Assembly: GCA_030606505.1 (NCBI GenBank)
Contig: JAUWGI010000037.1
Location: forward strand, 1 to 7,404
Origin: Deltaproteobacteria bacterium
GTDB lineage: Bacteria > Chloroflexota > Dehalococcoidia > Dehalococcoidales > BS750m-G39
Reading direction: 5' to 3'
Length of the DNA: 7,404 bases
The translations under genes and the position numbers were made by a program. Below, piece after piece: positions 4,850 through 7,404 of the stretch; the first letter of the stretch is position 1, and the number at the start of each line of letters is the position of its first letter. The notes under the pieces were generated by a model. It saw only the letters and a list, made by a program, of their open reading frames with translations, was not told the origin of the DNA and did no database searches.

Positions 4850-6547
4850 GTGAATAAGAAGATAGTCATCATCGGTGGTACCGCCTGCGGCCCCAAAGCT
4901 GCCGCCAGGGCCCGTCGCTGTGACCAGCAGGCTCAAATAACCATAGTCGAGCAGGGGGAAAATCTATCGGTGGCCACCTGCGGCCTCCCCTACTACGTTT
5001 CGGGAGTAATTGACAGCCGGCAGGAGCTGTTAACACGCGGCCCCGATTTCTTCAAAGAGGTGATGAATATAGATGTGCTCACTCAGACCAGGGCTTTAGC
5101 CATCGACCGCAAGGCCCGCCGGGTTGAGATTCTCAACCTGGGGACGAACCGGACTTCAACTATTGACTACGATAAGCTGGTGCTGGCCACGGGCAGCACG
5201 CCGACTGTGCCCGACTTAAAAGGAAAGAACCTCGAAGGAGTCTTCACCCTTTCCAAGATAGAGGAGGCGCAGGCCATCCGCAGCCTGGTCTCACCGCGCC
5301 GAATCAAGAAGGCGGTTATTATCGGTGCCGGCCTCATCGGTCTGGAGATGGCTGAGGCGCTTACCTCCCAGCGGCTGGAGGTCAGCGTGGTCGAAGCCCT
5401 GGACCGGGTCCTGCCCGCCCTCCTTGATTTCGAATCAGCCGCCTATTTGGAAAAACACCTGCGGGAAAAAAGGGTAAACCTTTTACTGGGGCAGAGGGTA
5501 ACCGGCTTTGAGGGCGATGACAAGGGCTGGGTAGATAAGGTTATCACCGAGAAGGCAGAACTGGAAACCAGTCTGGTGCTGCTGGCTATCGGTGTCCAGC
5601 CCAACACCGGGCTGGCTAAAGACGCCGGGCTTGAAATCGGCACCACCGGAGGCATTGCTGTTAACCAACACCTCCAGACCAGCGACCCCGATATCTATGC
5701 CGGCGGGGACTGCGTGGAGAACGTCAACCTTGTCACCGGGCAGAAGATACTGGCCCCGTTGGGCTCCACGGCTAATAAACACGGCCGGGTAATCGGCACC
5801 AATGTCACCGGCGGCGATGAGAGCTTTCCCGGCGTGCTGGGCACGTCTATCGCCAAGGTCTTTGACTATAACGTGGGCCGGGTTGGCCTCAGCCAGTGGC
5901 AGGCAGAGAAAGCCGGCTACGATGTAGTAACCTCTCTTGTCCCCGGCTATGAATACGCCACCTACTACCCCAACGGTAAAGAGATTATGGTAAAGCTGGT
6001 GGCGGAAAGAGCTAACGGTAAACTATTGGGCGGACAGGTGGTGGGGCCGGGCGATACGGCCAAACGCATTGATGTGCTGGCTACCGCTCTCAGCTTTGGC
6101 GCCACCGTTGACGACCTGGCCAATATAGACCTGGCATATGCCCCGCCCTACAACAGCGCCCTGGACCCGCTGCACAACGCTGCCAACGTCATCCGCAACA
6201 AGCAATCGGGCTACGCCAGGGCACTGACCCCGGTAGAGGTCGAGAACAAGCTTAAAAGCGGGGATGATTTTATCCTGCTGGACGTGCGCTCGCCGGGCGA
6301 GTGGGAAGCCTATCGCATAGAAGCGCACCAGTCCAGACTCTTACCCCTCAGGGAGCTCCGGCGGAAACTCGATGAACTGCCTAAAGACGCCGAGATAGTC
6401 ATCTTCTGCCAGACCAGCGTGCGCGCCTACCAAGCCCAGCGGATACTTGACGGCGCCGGCTTTAAGGACGTTAAATTCATGGACGGCAGCATTGCCGCCT
6501 GGCCCTATGAGCTATCAACGGAAAGAAAAGCCCCACCCCCGTTTTAA
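4850..6547 (+). CDS. CoA-disulfide/persulfide reductase-type flavoprotein with C-terminal rhodanese domain
   Basis: A 565-residue FAD/NAD(P)H-dependent oxidoreductase, likely reducing CoA disulfide, CoA persulfide or polysulfide in the cytoplasm. The start is GTG at 4850, 5 bases after AAAGAGGTG. An in-frame TTG at 4796 would precede the promoter. The first FAD-binding motif is IIGGTACGPKAAARARR (7-23). ATCGLPYY (42-49) holds redox C44, the single-cysteine active site of the CoA-disulfide-reductase branch. GAGLIGLEMAEAL (159-171) is the NAD(P)-binding motif. YAGGDCVE (283-290) is the second FAD motif. The dimerisation domain includes YAPPYNSALDP (430-440). The rhodanese domain (about 455-558) has DVRSPGEW (478-485) and C520 in CQTSVRAY, where a sulfane sulfur would be carried. 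Its last codons lie inside a dispersed repeat. Substrate is unproven; NADH oxidase or persulfide reductase are alternatives. Confidence 0.9.
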   Translation: MNKKIVIIGGTACGPKAAARARRCDQQAQITIVEQGENLSVATCGLPYYVSGVIDSRQELLTRGPDFFKEVMNIDVLTQTRALAIDRKARRVEILNLGTNRTSTIDYDKLVLATGSTPTVPDLKGKNLEGVFTLSKIEEAQAIRSLVSPRRIKKAVIIGAGLIGLEMAEALTSQRLEVSVVEALDRVLPALLDFESAAYLEKHLREKRVNLLLGQRVTGFEGDDKGWVDKVITEKAELETSLVLLAIGVQPNTGLAKDAGLEIGTTGGIAVNQHLQTSDPDIYAGGDCVENVNLVTGQKILAPLGSTANKHGRVIGTNVTGGDESFPGVLGTSIAKVFDYNVGRVGLSQWQAEKAGYDVVTSLVPGYEYATYYPNGKEIMVKLVAERANGKLLGGQVVGPGDTAKRIDVLATALSFGATVDDLANIDLAYAPPYNSALDPLHNAANVIRNKQSGYARALTPVEVENKLKSGDDFILLDVRSPGEWEAYRIEAHQSRLLPLRELRRKLDELPKDAEIVIFCQTSVRAYQAQRILDGAGFKDVKFMDGSIAAWPYELSTERKAPPPF

Positions 6548-6572
6548 ATCTTTTCCCACCCACCACCCTTTA
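6533..6572. repeat. dispersed repeat, left piece, copy B
   Basis: Near-identical to 4425-4463. The repeat starts inside the flavoprotein gene: it encodes the last residues Pro-Pro-Pro-Phe and the TAA stop (6545-6547), then continues into the intergenic region. Here the right piece (6599-6624) begins only 26 bases later, so 6533-6624 may be the intact form of one repeat unit of about 92 bases. Confidence 0.8.
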
Positions 6573-6576
6573 AGGT

Positions 6577-6597
6577 AAAAGGGCTAAAGCCCTTTTT
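6577..6597 (+). terminator. intrinsic terminator after the flavoprotein gene
   Basis: AAAAGGGC (6577-6584) pairs with GCCCTTTT (6589-6596) around the tetraloop TAAA, followed by a run of five T (6593-6597). It lies 30 bases after the stop codon of the flavoprotein gene. Because the arms are also A/T symmetrical, it could work on either strand. It separates the flavoprotein transcript from ligA. Confidence 0.7.
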
Positions 6598-6598
6598 A

Positions 6599-6624
6599 CC
6601 CAGCCACCAGCTTTGCTATACTTA
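6599..6624. repeat. 26-base exact repeat, copy B (promoter cassette)
   Basis: Exact copy of 4799-4824, lying two bases after the terminator T run and 51 bases before the ligA ATG. It contains the extended -10 TGC-TATACT (6614-6622). Its repeated position directly before plus-strand genes is what makes it look functional. Confidence 0.9.
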
Positions 6625-6661
6625 AGCCATAGTAGTTAGCCCCGCCCAAATGTAATATAAT
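6614..6661 (+). promoter_or_regulatory. two candidate ligA -10 elements
   Basis: The upstream candidate is the repeat-borne TGC-TATACT (6614-6622), which would give a leader of about 47 bases. The downstream candidate is a perfect TATAAT (6656-6661) without a good -35; it would start transcription at about 6668, leaving a leader of 8 bases or less. No Shine-Dalgarno sequence precedes the ligA ATG, which fits the second, near-leaderless option. Which is used cannot be decided from sequence. Confidence 0.45.
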
Positions 6662-6663
6662 AG

Positions 6664-7404
<741 letters not shown>

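Noticed and set aside
5443..5782. minus-strand reading frames inside the flavoprotein gene
   Set aside because: They are antisense to conserved FAD- and NAD-binding coding sequence and have no start signals.

Overview
This window carries six protein-coding genes, one of them cut by the right edge, plus two repeat-rich intergenic regions. Gene composition (RibF–TyrRS pair, DUF1015 protein, a secreted transglutaminase-like protein with a Gly-X3 stalk, a CoA-disulfide-reductase-type flavoprotein with a rhodanese tail, NAD-dependent LigA), moderately high GC in genes, C-run-rich intergenic DNA and apparent leaderless starts suggest a bacterium. Chloroflexota, perhaps a Dehalococcoidia-like anaerobe, is my best guess, made from remembered family resemblance only and not proven by the sequence. 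No rRNA, tRNA, CRISPR array, transposase or phage gene was seen.

Left part (1-2373, plus strand). A 210-base non-coding stretch ends in a recognisable promoter (TTGACG, 17-base spacer, TGC-TAGTAT) placed so close to the ATG that ribF is probably leaderless. ribF (flavin kinase/FAD synthetase) and tyrS (tyrosyl-tRNA synthetase) are three bases apart and should form one transcript.

Middle (2370-4420, minus strand). A DUF1015 gene meets tyrS tail to tail, their stop codons overlapping by 4 bases. Upstream of it on the same strand lies the most unusual gene here: a membrane-anchored or secreted 220-residue protein with glycine at exactly every fourth position 17 times, followed by a putative Cys-His-Asp transglutaminase-like domain.

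Intergenic 4421-4849. This divergent region holds two pieces of a repeat, a 325-base hairpin-rich C-run segment between them, and back-to-back candidate promoters. The same two repeat pieces lie almost adjacent at 6533-6624, downstream of the flavoprotein gene. The right-hand piece is an exact 26-base copy containing an extended -10 element (TGCTATACT), so the flavoprotein and ligA genes appear to share one promoter cassette.

Right part (4850-7404, plus strand). The FAD/NAD(P)-dependent disulfide/persulfide reductase is fused to a rhodanese domain and is followed by a probable intrinsic terminator. Then comes ligA, of which 243 N-terminal codons are present.

The genes are mostly housekeeping (flavin cofactors, translation, replication/repair) and do not form one pathway. 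RibF makes the FAD that the flavoprotein needs, but nothing here links their control. The best candidates for something undescribed are the Gly-X3/transglutaminase-like protein and the dispersed, promoter-carrying intergenic repeat.
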